The position numbers were made by a program, and so were the translations under genes. This document shows, in pieces, positions 1 to 4,807 of a stretch of DNA of 10,963 nt. The notes under the pieces are model-generated. The model did no database searches. It saw nothing but the letters and a program-made list of their open reading frames with translations, and had not been told where the DNA came from. The DNA is taken from the NCBI GenBank assembly GCA_051747505.1, contig JBNJGE010000114.1:1-10963 (forward strand), read 5' to 3'. Each line of letters opens with the position of its first letter. Positions within the stretch are counted from its first letter, which is position 1. This stretch comes from Albimonas sp051747505 (GTDB taxonomy: Bacteria > Pseudomonadota > Alphaproteobacteria > Rhodobacterales > Rhodobacteraceae).

Positions 1-194
1 AGGGAGAGGAACTCCGGCGTCGTCTGGTCGTTGTCGGCGAAGCTGATCTTGTGGACCTCGTAGGGAATCCCCGTCTCCTCCAGCATGGCGGAGACCTTCA
101 CGCCGTTGGGCGTGGCCAGTGAATAGAGCTGCAGCCGGTCGGGATGCTGCGGCGGCCAGCGGCGGGTGACGGGGAAGCCGGAGAGGTCGGGCAT
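1..194 (-). CDS. Glutathione S-transferase, N-terminal part (cut by window edge)
   Basis: The first 64 codons of a minus-strand gene are present; the rest lies off the left edge. After a short leader (MPDLSGFPVTRRWPPQHP) comes the start of a GST thioredoxin-like domain: LQLYSLATPNGVKVSAMLEE at residues 21-40, then TGIPYEVHKI and a DQTTPEFLS segment. The TPNG-K-x-x-x-LEE layout is that of the Ure2p/YfcG/YghU type of bacterial GST, which binds glutathione with this domain in the cytoplasm and acts as a disulfide-bond reductase or conjugating enzyme. The ATG at 194-192 is well supported: reading the minus strand, AAGGAGG lies 6 nt upstream, the strongest Shine-Dalgarno sequence in the window. 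The gene is divergent from mscL across 117 bp. The substrate cannot be told, and the C-terminal helical domain is not visible. Confidence 0.85.
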   Translation of the reverse strand, partial: MPDLSGFPVTRRWPPQHPDRLQLYSLATPNGVKVSAMLEETGIPYEVHKISFADNDQTTPEFLS

Positions 195-311
195 TCGGAA
201 CCTCCTTGAAGACGCGAGGACGAGGCGGCGCGCCCGGGGCCGCCGGCTGCGCGGACCTTCGCCCCGCCCGCGCGGTCCTGTCGAGGGGCGCGGGGAGAGG
301 GAGACGCGCAT
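195..311. other. Divergent intergenic region between the GST gene and mscL
   Basis: This 117-bp gap must hold the promoters of both flanking genes or be read through from one of them. It is extremely GC-rich and I see no convincing -35/-10 pair on either strand. The only recognisable signals are the two ribosome binding sites: AAGGAGG near 200-206 on the minus strand for the GST gene, and the GGAGAGGGAGA run at 293-303 on the plus strand for mscL. A GGACC (253-257) and GGTCC (274-278) pair forms a weak 5-bp inverted repeat. Confidence 0.4.
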
Positions 312-746
312 ATGCTGCAGGAGTTCCGCGAATTCGCCGTCAAGGGCAACGTGGTGGACATGGGCGTGGGGATCGTGATCGGCGCGGCCTTCACCACCAT
401 CGTGCGCAGCTTCGTGGACGACATCGTCAACCCGTTGCTGGGGGTGTTCACCGGGGGGATCGACTTCTCCGAGCTTTATCTCGACCTGTCGGGCCAGGAT
501 CCGGCGACGCTGGCCGCGGCGAAGGAGCAGGGGCTGGCGGTGGTGAGCTACGGGGTGTTCATCAACGCGGTGATCACCTTCCTGATCGTGGCCTGGATCC
601 TGTTCTTCGTGGTGCGCGGGATCAACCGGCTCAGGCGGCGGGGGGCGCCGGAGACGGAGTCGGCGCCCGAAGCGCCGCCAACGCCGACGGAGCTGGAGCT
701 GCTGGGCGAGATCCGGGACCTGCTGAAGGCCCAGCGGGCTGGCTGA
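312..746 (+). CDS. mscL: Large-conductance mechanosensitive channel MscL
   Basis: A 144-residue protein of normal MscL length. MscL forms a homopentameric inner-membrane pore that opens under membrane tension and releases solutes during hypo-osmotic shock. The N-terminus is diagnostic: MLQEFREFAVKGNVVDMGVG followed by IVIGAAFTTIVRSFVDDIVNPLLG, i.e. the amphipathic N-terminal helix and pore-lining TM1 (about residues 14-45). A periplasmic loop follows (about 46-75). TM2 runs over about 78-103 (VVSYGVFINAVITFLIVAWI then LFFVV), followed by a basic stretch (RLRRR), a Pro/Glu-rich linker and the C-terminal bundle helix LELLGEIRDLLKA. The ATG at 312 has a GGAGAGGGAGA purine run 8 nt upstream. The gene converges on ald, with the stops only 15 bp apart. 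Identification is certain from the N-terminal third. Confidence 0.97.
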   Translation: MLQEFREFAVKGNVVDMGVGIVIGAAFTTIVRSFVDDIVNPLLGVFTGGIDFSELYLDLSGQDPATLAAAKEQGLAVVSYGVFINAVITFLIVAWILFFVVRGINRLRRRGAPETESAPEAPPTPTELELLGEIRDLLKAQRAG

Positions 747-765
747 GCCGCCGGAAGCGGTTCAG
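743..765. terminator. Hairpin formed by the opposing stop codons of mscL and ald (possible bidirectional terminator)
   Basis: CTGAGCCGC (743-751) pairs with GCGGTTCAG (757-765) across the 5-nt loop CGGAA: nine pairs with one G-T wobble. The mscL stop TGA (744-746) pairs exactly with the complement of the ald stop (TCA, 762-764). It is the only structure in this 15-bp convergent gap, so a role in ending both transcripts is plausible. There is no T-tract on either side, so it is not a canonical intrinsic terminator. Confidence 0.45.
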
Positions 766-1880
766 TCCCGCAGCAGCAGGCGCGGCAAGGTGACGTCGAT
801 CCCCTGCGCCTCGCCCACAGGGCGGCAGGTGAGCCTGCCGGCGTGCGTGTTGAGGCCCGAGAGCAGGTGCGGGTCATCCTCCAGCGCCTGGCGCCAGCCC
901 TTGTCGGCCAGCGCGATCAGGTAGGGCAGGGTGGCGTTGCCCAGCGCGATGGTGGAGGTGCGCGCCACCGCGCCGGGCATGTTGGCCACGCAGTAATGGA
1001 CGATGCCATCCACGAGATAGGTGGGGTCGTCATGGGTGGTGGGGCGCGAGGTCTCGAAGCAGCCGCCCTGATCGATGGCGACGTCCACCACCGCCGCGCC
1101 GGGCTTCATCCCGGCGAGCTGCTGGCGGCGGACGAGCTTGGGGGCCGCGGCGCCGGGCACCAGGACGGCGCCGATGACCATGTCGGCGGAATAGACCAGA
1201 TCCTCGGTGTTGGCCTTCGAGGCGTAGCGGGTGCGGAAGAGGGCGCCGTAGACCTCGTCGAGGTGACGAAGGCGGTCGATGGACTTGTCGAGGACGGTGA
1301 CCTCGGCGCCCATGCCGGCGGCGACGCGGGCGGCGTTGGTCCCGACCACGCCGCCGCCGATGACGGTGACCTGCGCCGGGTCGACGCCGGGGACGCCGCC
1401 CATCAGCACGCCGCGGCCGCCCTGCGCCTTCTCCAGCGCGCGGGCGCCGGCCTGGGGGGCGAGGCGGCCGGCGACCTCGGACATGGGGGCCAGCAGGGGG
1501 AGGCCGCCATGGGCGTCGGTCACCGTCTCGTAGGCGATGGCGGTGACGCCGCTGTCCAGCAGGTCGCGGGTCTGGTCGGGGTCGGGGGCAAGGTGGAGAT
1601 AGGTGAAGAGGACCTGGCCCTCGCGCAGCATCCGGCGCTCGGGCGCCTGAGGCTCCTTGACCTTCACGATGAGCTCGGACTCGGCGAAGACCTGCTCGGC
1701 GGTGGCGGCGAGGCGGGCGCCGGCGGCGGCGTAGTCCTCGTCGGGGAAGCCGGCGCCGAGGCCGGCGCCGGTCTCCACCAGCACCTCGTGGCCGTGGGCG
1801 GCGGCCTCCCGCGCGGCGGCGGGGGTGAGACCGACGCGGTGCTCCTGCGTCTTGATCTCCTTCGGGCATCCGATGCGCAT
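762..1880 (-). CDS. ald: Alanine dehydrogenase
   Basis: A 372-residue, full-length NAD-dependent alanine dehydrogenase. It reversibly deaminates L-alanine to pyruvate and ammonium and lets the cell use alanine as a carbon and nitrogen source. It opens MRIGCPKEIKTQEHRVGLTP, with the substrate-binding Arg at residue 15. Family active-site positions match: K75 (KVKEP), H96 (TYLHLAPD) and D270 (VVDVAIDQGG). The Rossmann NAD site is VTVIGGGVVGTNAARVAAGM at 171-190. Soluble, normally a homohexamer. The start at 1880 is chosen because GGAGG lies 5 nt upstream and homologues begin MRIG; an in-frame start at 1913 would only add a non-conserved leader. It is divergent from an Lrp-family gene, the classical arrangement in which the regulator senses alanine and controls ald. 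Confidence 0.96.
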   Translation of the reverse strand: MRIGCPKEIKTQEHRVGLTPAAAREAAAHGHEVLVETGAGLGAGFPDEDYAAAGARLAATAEQVFAESELIVKVKEPQAPERRMLREGQVLFTYLHLAPDPDQTRDLLDSGVTAIAYETVTDAHGGLPLLAPMSEVAGRLAPQAGARALEKAQGGRGVLMGGVPGVDPAQVTVIGGGVVGTNAARVAAGMGAEVTVLDKSIDRLRHLDEVYGALFRTRYASKANTEDLVYSADMVIGAVLVPGAAAPKLVRRQQLAGMKPGAAVVDVAIDQGGCFETSRPTTHDDPTYLVDGIVHYCVANMPGAVARTSTIALGNATLPYLIALADKGWRQALEDDPHLLSGLNTHAGRLTCRPVGEAQGIDVTLPRLLLRD

Positions 1881-1898
1881 GGCGTCCTCCCCTGGAAT

Positions 1899-1972
1899 TT
1901 TGCAGCGGAGCATAGCGCGGATGACGGGGGAGGGGCGTGCAAAGGGCTCGCGTCATGCATCGGGAGCGTGCA
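1899..1972. promoter_or_regulatory. Candidate Lrp-type operator region between ald and the Lrp-family gene
   Basis: Four TGCA cores lie in 72 bp: 1901-1904, 1938-1941, 1956-1959 and 1969-1972. The first two form an inverted pair, TTTGCA (1899-1904) and TGCAAA (1938-1943). The second and fourth form a direct repeat, GCGTGCAAAGG (1935-1945) and GCGTGCAAGG (1966-1975), offset 31 bp, about three helical turns. The third is the palindrome ATGCAT (1955-1960). Such repeats are unexpected by chance in this GC-rich sequence and suit the multi-site wrapping typical of Lrp/AsnC octamers. Assignment to this regulator is inference from position. Confidence 0.5.
1909..1914 (-). promoter_or_regulatory. ald: Possible -10 element of the ald promoter
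   Basis: On the minus strand TATGCT matches the sigma70 -10 consensus at four of six bases and lies 28 nt upstream of the ald ATG. No good -35 hexamer lies 16-18 bp further upstream, as expected of a promoter that depends on an activator. With this -10, the TGCAAA site at 1938-1943 would be centred near -40, a usual activator position. Low confidence. Confidence 0.3.
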
Positions 1973-1984
1973 AGGATTGGGCGC

Positions 1985-2470
1985 ATGAGCGGGGATCGGA
2001 CGAAGGGCGTTGCGCTGGACGGGATCGACCGGGCGATTCTGTCCGTGCTGCAGGCGCAGGGGCGGCTGCCCAATTCGGAGCTGGCCGAGCGGGTGCATCT
2101 GTCGCCCTCGGCCTGCCACCGGCGGGTGGCGCGGCTGGAGGCGGCCGGGGTGATCCGGGGCTATGCGGCGCTGCTGGACCCGCAGGCGGCGGGGCGGCGG
2201 TCCATCGTGTTCGTGGAGATCACGCTGCGCGGGCAGACGACCGAGACGCTGGAGGCCTTCGAGCGGGAGGCGGCGCGCCTGCCGGAGGTGCTGGAGTGCC
2301 ACCTGATGGCGGGGACGGCGGACTACCTGCTGAAGGTGGCGGCAAGGGACCCGGAGGATTTCGCAAGGATCCACCGGGAGGCGCTGGCGCGGCTGCCGGG
2401 GGTGGCCCAGATGCAGTCGAGCTTTTCGCTGAAGGTGGTGCGGAGCACGACGGCGTTGCCGCTGGATTGA
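1985..2470 (+). CDS. Lrp/AsnC-family transcriptional regulator, probable regulator of ald
   Basis: A 161-residue protein with the full Lrp/AsnC plan. An N-terminal winged helix-turn-helix spans about residues 10-60: LDGIDRAILSVLQAQGRLPN, SELAERVHLS as the first HTH helix, then PSACHRRVARLEAAGVIRGY as recognition helix and wing. A C-terminal RAM/effector domain spans about 72-150: SIVFVEITLRG, and HLMAGTADYLLKVAARDPED carrying the Gly-x-x-Asp-Tyr effector-pocket signature. The family binds DNA as dimers to octamers and responds to amino acids. The ATG at 1985 is preferred: AAGGA lies 8 nt upstream and it is closest to the conserved LDxxD start. In-frame starts at 1937 (GTG) and 1955 (ATG) are possible but would place coding sequence over the probable operators. 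Divergence from ald points to alanine-responsive control (inference). Confidence 0.92.
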   Translation: MSGDRTKGVALDGIDRAILSVLQAQGRLPNSELAERVHLSPSACHRRVARLEAAGVIRGYAALLDPQAAGRRSIVFVEITLRGQTTETLEAFEREAARLPEVLECHLMAGTADYLLKVAARDPEDFARIHREALARLPGVAQMQSSFSLKVVRSTTALPLD

Positions 2471-2530
2471 GGGGGCGACCGTTTTTCGGGCGGGCGCCGC
2501 GAAGTGGCGCAAACGACGACGGCAGTGCGG

Positions 2531-2551
2531 GCGCGCCAGAAATTGGCGCGC
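2531..2551. repeat. Perfect 8-bp inverted repeat downstream of the Lrp-family gene
   Basis: GCGCGCCA (2531-2538) and TGGCGCGC (2544-2551) flank the 5-nt loop GAAAT. It lies 60 bp after the Lrp-family stop codon. A weaker hairpin, GCGCC (2494-2498) with GGCGC (2506-2510), comes just before it. Neither has a T-tract, so they may stabilise the mRNA 3' end or assist termination; this is inference. Confidence 0.5.
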
Positions 2552-2584
2552 GGGCGCCGGGGGCTCTGAATTTCACCTTTGATT

Positions 2585-2605
2585 GGAATTATATTTGGGA
2601 ATTAT
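2585..2605. repeat. Short direct repeat in an AT-rich island
   Basis: GGAATTAT occurs at 2585-2592 and again at 2598-2605, a 13-bp offset, inside about 40 bases of A/T-dominated DNA. The surrounding sequence is far richer in GC than this, so the island stands out. No gene or mobile-element end is recognisable. Confidence 0.5.
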
Positions 2606-2617
2606 TTTGTGCGCGCG

Positions 2618-2651
2618 AAAAATCGCTTCCCGGTGAAGCGGTTTTTCTTTT
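2618..2651. terminator. Strong intrinsic terminator, probably bidirectional
   Basis: CGCTTC (2624-2629) pairs with GAAGCG (2635-2640) around the loop CCGGT. The stem is extended outward by a T-G wobble (2623/2641) and five A-T pairs (2618-2622 with 2642-2646), giving a 12-pair stem. On the plus strand a T-rich tail follows (TTTTTCTTTT); on the minus strand the A-run becomes a U-tract. It therefore fits termination of both the Lrp-family transcript (plus) and azlCD (minus), which converge here. It is the only textbook intrinsic terminator in the window. Confidence 0.85.
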
Positions 2652-2683
2652 AGTGAGGTGCGGGCGAGGGTCTTGCGTCCTTG

Positions 2684-3013
2684 TCAGAGCGCGGCCTGCA
2701 GGGCGTAGAGCGTGCCCATGCCCGCGGCGATGGCGCCAAGCAGGGAGCGGGTGAGGGCGCCGACGGCCAGCGCGGCCAGCGCCGCGGTCAGGCGGGCGGG
2801 GTCGGTCTCGCCCCCGGTCGCCTTGGGCCAGACGATCATCGGGGCGGCGAGGGCGGGGAGCACGGTGACGGGGACGTAGCGCAGAAGGCGCATCGCCCAT
2901 TCGGGGAAGTCCTTCCCGCCCGCCAGCCCGAGGAAGGAGAGGCGGATGAGGTAGGTGCCAATCCCCAGCCCGGCGATCAGGGCCCAGAGGGTGATGTCGG
3001 AGACGCCGCTCAT
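2684..3013 (-). CDS. azlD: AzlD-family branched-chain amino-acid exporter, small subunit
   Basis: A 109-residue hydrophobic protein of the length usual for AzlD. It has about four membrane segments: DITLWALIAGLGIGTYLIRL (about 6-25), RYVPVTVLPALAAPMIVW (about 45-62), LTAALAALAVGALTRSLLGA (about 75-94) and the tail IAAGMGTLYAL. The early GTYLIRLSF and middle RYVPVTVLPALAAP segments are family hallmarks. AzlD pairs with AzlC (YgaH with YgaZ in E. coli) to export branched-chain amino acids across the inner membrane. Its ATG (3013-3011) overlaps the azlC stop by 4 bp (ATGA), indicating translational coupling and a matched dose. The exact substrate here is inferred from the family. Confidence 0.9.
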   Translation of the reverse strand: MSGVSDITLWALIAGLGIGTYLIRLSFLGLAGGKDFPEWAMRLLRYVPVTVLPALAAPMIVWPKATGGETDPARLTAALAALAVGALTRSLLGAIAAGMGTLYALQAAL

Positions 3014-3777
3014 GCGTGCAGCGCCTCCCCGCGGGCGGCGCGAAGGCGGGCGAGGCGGATCTCGACCAGCGCGCCGGTCGCCATGCCCAGCGCGGCGGCG
3101 GCGAGCAGGCCGAGGCTCCAGGGCAGGCCGTCGAGCAGCAGGGCGAAGGCGATGGCCACCAGCGCCGCGGCCCAGTTGGCGGCGCCGCGCAGCATGGGGG
3201 CGAAGATGGCGATGAAGGTCGCCGGCGGGGCGAAGTCGATGGAGAGCGAGTCGGGGATGGCCCCGCCCGCCACGGCGCCGGCGAAGGTGGCGCCGATCCA
3301 GCAGGGCATGACAGGGACGGCGGCGCCGATGAAATAGGCGACCTTCTCCGACAGCGCCATGCGCGGGCGGTCGGTGAAGCGGCGGATGGCCAGCCCGTAG
3401 GTCTGGTCCACCAGCATGTAGGCCATCAGCAGCCGCACGCGCCCGGAGGCGCCGCCCAGATGCGGGGCCAGCGAGGCGGAGTACATCGCCATGCGCAGGT
3501 TCACCGCCAGCGCGGCGGCGAGCGCGACGAGGGCGGGGGCGCCCTGGTTGAGAAGCTCGACGAAGGCGAACTGGGAGGCGCCGGCGATGACGAAGCTGGT
3601 CATCACCATGGTCTCGAGCAGGTTCAGCCCCGCCTCGGTCGCCACGACGCCGAAGAGCATGCCGAAGGGGACGGCGACGACGATGAAGGGCAGGGCGCCG
3701 AGCGCGCCGTCGCGGAAGGCGCGGGCGGGCTGCGGGGCGTCGCGCTGCGGCTTGCCGTCGGGGTCCTGGCGGCTCAT
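3010..3777 (-). CDS. azlC: AzlC-family branched-chain amino-acid exporter, large subunit
   Basis: A 255-residue membrane protein, normal for AzlC/YgaZ. After a hydrophilic 20-residue N-terminus comes FRDGALGALPFIVVAVPFGM (21-40), then TSFVIAGASQFAFVELLNQG (60-79), containing the AGASQFA hallmark. AVNLRMAMYSASLAPHLGG (91-109) follows, the family's conserved NLR-x-x-x-YSASL-x-P motif. Later segments include AYFIGAAVPVMPCWIGATFA and two or three further hydrophobic helices to about residue 240. With AzlD it forms an inner-membrane exporter for leucine, isoleucine and valine type amino acids or analogues. The start at 3777 has only a poor ribosome site (AGG directly before it, GGAG about 10 nt off). 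It is divergent from fdhD across 79 bp. Proximity to ald and the Lrp-family gene suggests amino-acid control (inference). Confidence 0.93.
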   Translation of the reverse strand: MSRQDPDGKPQRDAPQPARAFRDGALGALPFIVVAVPFGMLFGVVATEAGLNLLETMVMTSFVIAGASQFAFVELLNQGAPALVALAAALAVNLRMAMYSASLAPHLGGASGRVRLLMAYMLVDQTYGLAIRRFTDRPRMALSEKVAYFIGAAVPVMPCWIGATFAGAVAGGAIPDSLSIDFAPPATFIAIFAPMLRGAANWAAALVAIAFALLLDGLPWSLGLLAAAALGMATGALVEIRLARLRAARGEALHA

Positions 3778-3784
3778 CCTGAGG

Positions 3785-3829
3785 GCTCCGGGGTCGGGGG
3801 CGGTTCGGCTCCCTTAGCGTCCCCGGAGC
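3785..3829. promoter_or_regulatory. Inverted repeat in the azlC-fdhD divergent promoter region
   Basis: GCTCCGGGG (3785-3793) and CCCCGGAGC (3821-3829) are a perfect 9-bp inverted repeat separated by 27 bp, with arm centres 36 bp apart. It sits in the 79-bp gap between the two divergent starts, where both promoters should be, so it could be an operator pair or DNA-looping site. No -35/-10 pair is obvious. In this GC-rich sequence some such repeats are expected by chance. Confidence 0.35.
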
Positions 3830-3856
3830 GCGCGCGCAAATCAGGGATGGTGACGC

Positions 3857-4744
3857 ATGGCGTCAGCGCAGGACATGCCGGGCTGGCTGATCGCCCCGCG
3901 GCCGGGGGACGGGCGGCTGACGCGGGCGGTGACGGGGCGCGACGAGACGGGGGCGGCGCGGGAGCTGCGCGTGGTCGAGGAGCGGCCGCTGACGCTCTAC
4001 CTCAACGGCCAGGAGATCGTGACGGCCATGACCATCGGGGACTGGCCGGAATATCTGGCGGTCGGCTACCTGGCCAACCAGGGGATGCTGCGGGCCGATG
4101 ACGAGATCACCGCCGTGGAGCATGACGACGAGCTCGAGGTCGTGGTGGTGCGCACGGCGCGGGCGACGGATTACGAGGACAAGCTGAAGCGCAGGACGCG
4201 GACCTCGGGCTGCGCGGTGGGCACGGTCTTCGGGGACATGATGGAGGGGCTGGAGGGGGTGAGGCTGCCCGGCGGCGAGGTGCGGACCTCGGAGCTTTAC
4301 GCGCTGGCGAAGGCGATCAACACCACGCCGAGCCTCTATCTGGAGGCGGGGGCGATCCACGGCACCGTGCTGTGCCGGGGCGCGCGGCCGCTGGTCTACA
4401 TGGAGGATGTCGGGCGCCACAACGCGGTGGACAAGATCGCGGGGTGGATGCGGATGGAGGGCGTCGGGGCCTCGGACAAGCTGCTCTACACCACCGGTAG
4501 GCTGACTTCGGAGATGGTGATCAAGACGGCGCTGATGGGAATCCCGGCGCTGGCCTCGCGCTCGGGCTTCACGGCCTGGGGGGTGGAGATCGCGCGGCAG
4601 GTGGGGCTGACGCTGATCGGGCGGCTGAAGGGGCGGCGGTTCCTGTGCCTGTCGGGGGAGGAGCGGCTGGTGCGGGACGCGGACCTCAGCGCGGCGGCGG
4701 AGGAGCCGGCGCGGATGCGGCGCAAGGGGGCGCGGGATGGCTGA
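3857..4744 (+). CDS. fdhD: Formate dehydrogenase accessory sulfurtransferase FdhD
   Basis: A 295-residue FdhD. FdhD passes sulfur from the IscS cysteine desulfurase to the bis-MGD molybdenum cofactor, which formate dehydrogenase needs for activity. Hallmarks in order: EERPLTLYLNGQEIVTAMTI (41-60), RTSGCAVGT (115-123) with the loop cysteine C119, VYMEDVGRHNAVDKIAGW (180-197), TTGRLTSEM (212-220), and SRSGFTAWGVEIAR (234-247). The E. coli enzyme has a C-x-x-C loop; here the second position is Gly122, so only the first, catalytic-type cysteine remains. Two other cysteines (C173, C264) are away from the loop. The ATG at 3857 has AGGGA 9 nt upstream. It heads the MoCo gene run with mobA, mobB and moeA. 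No formate dehydrogenase subunit lies in the window. Confidence 0.95.
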   Translation: MASAQDMPGWLIAPRPGDGRLTRAVTGRDETGAARELRVVEERPLTLYLNGQEIVTAMTIGDWPEYLAVGYLANQGMLRADDEITAVEHDDELEVVVVRTARATDYEDKLKRRTRTSGCAVGTVFGDMMEGLEGVRLPGGEVRTSELYALAKAINTTPSLYLEAGAIHGTVLCRGARPLVYMEDVGRHNAVDKIAGWMRMEGVGASDKLLYTTGRLTSEMVIKTALMGIPALASRSGFTAWGVEIARQVGLTLIGRLKGRRFLCLSGEERLVRDADLSAAAEEPARMRRKGARDG

Positions 4745-4769
4745 GGGCGCCCGTCCCCGGCGCGCCTCC

Positions 4770-4806
4770 CGCCCGCCCGCCCCGCCGCGCCGGGGGCGGG
4801 CGGGCG
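4770..4806 (+). promoter_or_regulatory. mobA: 14-bp all-G/C hairpin covering the mobA ribosome-binding region
   Basis: CGCCCGCCCGCCCC (4770-4783) is perfectly complementary to GGGGCGGGCGGGCG (4793-4806), with a 9-nt loop. The right arm ends one base before the mobA ATG (4808) and contains all the purine-rich sequence that could act as its ribosome site. In RNA this would be a very stable stem blocking initiation unless opened by a translating ribosome, a helicase or a protein. It follows the fdhD stop by 25 bp, so it could also weaken read-through from fdhD into mobA. The structure is seen; its regulatory effect is inference. Confidence 0.55.
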
Positions 4807-4807
4807 C

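Larger units (their letters stand above)
2471..2683. other. Convergent intergenic region with hairpins and an AT-rich island
   Basis: This 213-bp gap between the Lrp-family gene and azlD has no credible coding frame. It holds four things: a GCGCC/GGCGC hairpin (2494-2510), an 8-bp perfect hairpin (2531-2551), an AT-rich stretch (about 2569-2610) with a repeated GGAATTAT, and a strong terminator (2618-2651). It is the longest gene-free stretch in the window. Confidence 0.6.

Noticed and set aside
253..278. GGACC/GGTCC inverted repeat in the GST-mscL gap, as an operator.
   Set aside because: Only 5 bp per arm; expected by chance in GC-rich DNA.
206..793. 195-codon plus-strand frame overlapping mscL.
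   Set aside because: Out-of-frame Gly/Arg-rich reading of the mscL region with no ribosome site; MscL itself is certain.
1937..1984. Longer N-terminus for the Lrp-family regulator (GTG 1937 or ATG 1955).
   Set aside because: The extra residues are not Lrp-like, the AAGGA site fits ATG 1985, and the extension would cover the TGCA operator sites. ATG 1955 with AAAGGG 8 nt upstream cannot be fully excluded.
843..1988. 381-codon plus-strand open frame opposite ald.
   Set aside because: Gly/Ala/Val/Asp-rich shadow of ald; ald on the minus strand has every catalytic residue and a good ribosome site.
4745..4807. Molybdate- or cofactor-binding riboswitch in the fdhD-mobA gap.
   Set aside because: The gap is only 63 bp and is a simple two-arm GC hairpin; it lacks the multi-helix layout of the moco RNA motif.
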